DNA from: Robiginitalea myxolifaciens
Lineage (GTDB): Bacteria > Bacteroidota > Bacteroidia > Flavobacteriales > Flavobacteriaceae
Direction: 5' to 3'
DNA: 64,000 nucleotides
NCBI RefSeq assembly: GCF_900115205.1
Contig: NZ_FOYQ01000002.1
Span: forward strand, 310,001 to 374,000
Shown: positions 62,609-64,000 of the stretch, piece after piece
How the letters are laid out: the number at the start of each line of letters is the position of its first letter
Position numbering within the stretch: the stretch's first letter is position 1
The notes under the pieces: generated by a model
What the model saw: only the letters and a program-made list of their open reading frames with translations
Told to the model about the DNA's origin: nothing
The model's database searches: none
Program-made: the position numbers and the translations under genes

Positions 62609-62899
62609 ATGGAATCCCCTTTTAACTACACCCATCGCTCTTATCGTATGAGCCAGTTTATTCTGGGACTACTCACTATGGCAGCCCTTGCCATTATGCT
62701 GAACATTAGCCCTTTAGCGTCACGCCTGCTTTTCGGACTTCCTATTGTCCTTTCCGGATTCCTGGGGATAGTCGGTACCTGGTATGTGATTAAAGGACTT
62801 GACGAACCCCTTACCGAAAAGAAAGTAATCGCCATTACCGTAAACCTGGCCATGGTTGTATTAATCCTGGCAATCCTGGTGAGCAATACAATCTTTTAG
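62609..62899 (+). CDS. Small membrane protein of unknown function
   Basis: 96 residues with about three hydrophobic helices (SQFILGLLTMAALAIMLNI, LLFGLPIVLSGFLGIVGTWYV, ITVNLAMVVLILAILV) and a short N-terminal tail. I do not recognise the family. It lies ten bases after the zinc-motif gene, so the two probably share a transcript. No catalytic motif is visible. Confidence 0.6.
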   Translation: MESPFNYTHRSYRMSQFILGLLTMAALAIMLNISPLASRLLFGLPIVLSGFLGIVGTWYVIKGLDEPLTEKKVIAITVNLAMVVLILAILVSNTIF

Positions 62900-62984
62900 A
62901 AGATTGCAATTCCCGCAGTCTCATTGCATTATCTAACTTTCAACTAAGTATTTCGTATCTTTTTGGTGAAAAGAGACACGAAAT

Positions 62985-64000
62985 ATGAATACCACCAACC
63001 GCCGAAATTGGCTTAAATCCGTCGCATTAGGAGGAGGCTTTACCCTTATGGGTGGACTCCCGGTTTTGCTGGCCACAACACCTTCCACAACTCAGGCACC
63101 CTTTGCCAAGTTAAACGCCAACGAAAACCCCTATGGCCCATCCCCTTTAGTTCGGGACGTCCTGAAAACCGGGATGGATGCGGGTTGCCGTTATCCTTTT
63201 GCCTATCTGAAACCTTTGGTTAAGGCTATAGCCGAAAAAGAGGAAGTTTCCGAGGACTGCATTGTAGTTACTGGAGGTTCCACGGAAGGGTTAAAAGCCA
63301 CAGGTTTGGTATATGGTATGGGCGGAGGGGAGATTATTGCCGCCGACCCTACGTTCCAGGCCCTGTTGAGTTATGCAGAGACTTTCGGTGCCTACGTGCA
63401 CCGGGTGCCCCTGGATTCGAGTCAGACCCACGACCTGGAAGCCATGGAACGGCGCATTAATTCAAAGACCCGACTGGTATTTTTGTGCAATCCGAATAAC
63501 CCCACGGGAACCTTACTGGATGCCGGGAAACTTCGAGATTTTTGCCTGAGTGTGGAAAACAGAACCTTGGTTTTCAGCGACGAGGCGTACTATGATTTTA
63601 TAACAGAACCCGATTATCCCTCAATGATAGAACTCGTTCGTGAAGGACGAAACATAATTGTTTCCAAAACGTTTTCAAAAGTCTTTGGTTTAGCCGGTTT
63701 GAGAATAGGTTATTTGGTTGCCCGCCCGGATATTGCGCTCCGGTTACGGGAACGGCTCATGGCCAACACCAATACGCTAGCTATCCTTGCTGCAGAAGCT
63801 GCCCTGAAGGACGACTCTTTTTACAAGTTTAGTCTTCAGGAGAATACAAGGGCCAAGCAGTATCTGTATAGCGAGTTCGACGCTATGGGATTGGAGTACA
63901 TTACCTCTCATACCAACTTTATTTTCTTTAAAACCGGACGCGATATACGGACGTTAATCCCGCAGATGATGGAACATCAGGTTCAGATCGGTCGCCCCTT
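62985..64000 (+). CDS. Tat-signal fold-type I aminotransferase (HisC-like), cut by the window end
   Basis: 338 whole codons are in the window and the frame is open to base 64000. The N-terminus NRRNWLKSVALGGG followed by a hydrophobic stretch is a twin-arginine signal. The enzyme part has KLNANENPYGPSP, VVTGGSTEGLKAT, LCNPNNPTGTLL, FSDEAYYDF and the PLP lysine region VSKTFSKVFGLAGLRIGYL, as in histidinol-phosphate or aromatic aminotransferases. Folding with PLP in the cytoplasm before Tat export would explain the signal. A periplasmic place excludes an ordinary role in histidine synthesis. The true substrate is unknown. Confidence 0.88.
   Translation, partial: MNTTNRRNWLKSVALGGGFTLMGGLPVLLATTPSTTQAPFAKLNANENPYGPSPLVRDVLKTGMDAGCRYPFAYLKPLVKAIAEKEEVSEDCIVVTGGSTEGLKATGLVYGMGGGEIIAADPTFQALLSYAETFGAYVHRVPLDSSQTHDLEAMERRINSKTRLVFLCNPNNPTGTLLDAGKLRDFCLSVENRTLVFSDEAYYDFITEPDYPSMIELVREGRNIIVSKTFSKVFGLAGLRIGYLVARPDIALRLRERLMANTNTLAILAAEAALKDDSFYKFSLQENTRAKQYLYSEFDAMGLEYITSHTNFIFFKTGRDIRTLIPQMMEHQVQIGRP

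Noticed and set aside
1-64000. CRISPR arrays, tRNA/rRNA genes, insertion sequences, prophage or integrase
   Set aside because: No spaced direct repeats, cloverleaf-like segments, transposase or integrase motifs were seen by reading; a tRNA or covariance-model scan was not possible here.

Overview
The window reads as one contiguous stretch of a Bacteroidota chromosome, most likely a (marine) Flavobacteriaceae member. The evidence is fourfold. Promoters fit the Bacteroidota pattern (TTG, spacer, TAnnTTTG) and Shine-Dalgarno sequences are mostly absent. There are many Lol-type lipoproteins and outer-membrane barrels. Several gene arrangements and fusions are typical of the class: a fused E1 alpha/beta dehydrogenase, holA beside a stand-alone HsdR-N protein, DUF2911/TPR, and ilvDBNC facing leuCD-leuA. 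Coding density is high, with no gene-free stretch above 300 bases. I saw no tRNA, rRNA, CRISPR array, insertion sequence or prophage. Base composition looks even by eye, so nothing marks a recently acquired island.

Layout. 1-6.5 kb: partial glutathione-synthetase-like gene, DAACS symporter, aroC, a metallophosphatase homologue with a dismantled active site, and a large FAD/Fe-S oxidoreductase. 6.6-15.5 kb: envelope and housekeeping genes (barrel protein, TlpA-like lipoprotein, beta-propeller lipoprotein, rhomboid protease, lipid A-type acyltransferase, phosphoglucosamine mutase, ACP phosphodiesterase, gamma-glutamyltransferase). 15.5-17.6 kb: a self-cleaving LexA/CI-like repressor divergent from a DUF4130 (TIGR03915-like) DNA-metabolism gene, with inverted repeats inside both promoters. 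17.7-26.7 kb: uvrA, a LOG-family protein coupled to an M1-peptidase-like protein without zinc ligands, and the fused 2-oxoacid dehydrogenase E1. 26.7-31.7 kb: AraC-type regulator, two DoxX proteins, a starch-binding-like lipoprotein and a kinase/phospho-lyase fusion. 31.7-47.4 kb: holA, HsdR-N-like nuclease, glycosyltransferase, OmpA lipoprotein and a decayed OmpA-like relative, threonylcarbamoyl-AMP synthase, UvrD helicase, M20 hydrolase, patatin, active M1 peptidase, recG, DUF2911/TPR. 47.6-58.3 kb: branched-chain amino acid block, leuCD plus a LeuA/CimA-type synthase converging on ilvD-ilvB-ilvN-ilvC-gapN. 58.4-64 kb: pxpCBA with an atypical Nramp-like transporter, two small unknowns and a Tat-signal aminotransferase cut by the window end.

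How the genes work together. The ilv/leu block supplies valine, isoleucine and leucine. gapN overlaps ilvC by four bases, suggesting that an NADPH-forming step is co-produced with the NADPH-using reductoisomerase. The pxp genes hydrolyse 5-oxoproline to glutamate, and the linked transporter lacks the usual metal ligands, so it may carry something other than a metal. A recurring oddity is enzyme families that have lost catalytic residues while keeping open reading frames: LpxH-like, M1-like and OmpA-like proteins, and possibly the Nramp homologue.
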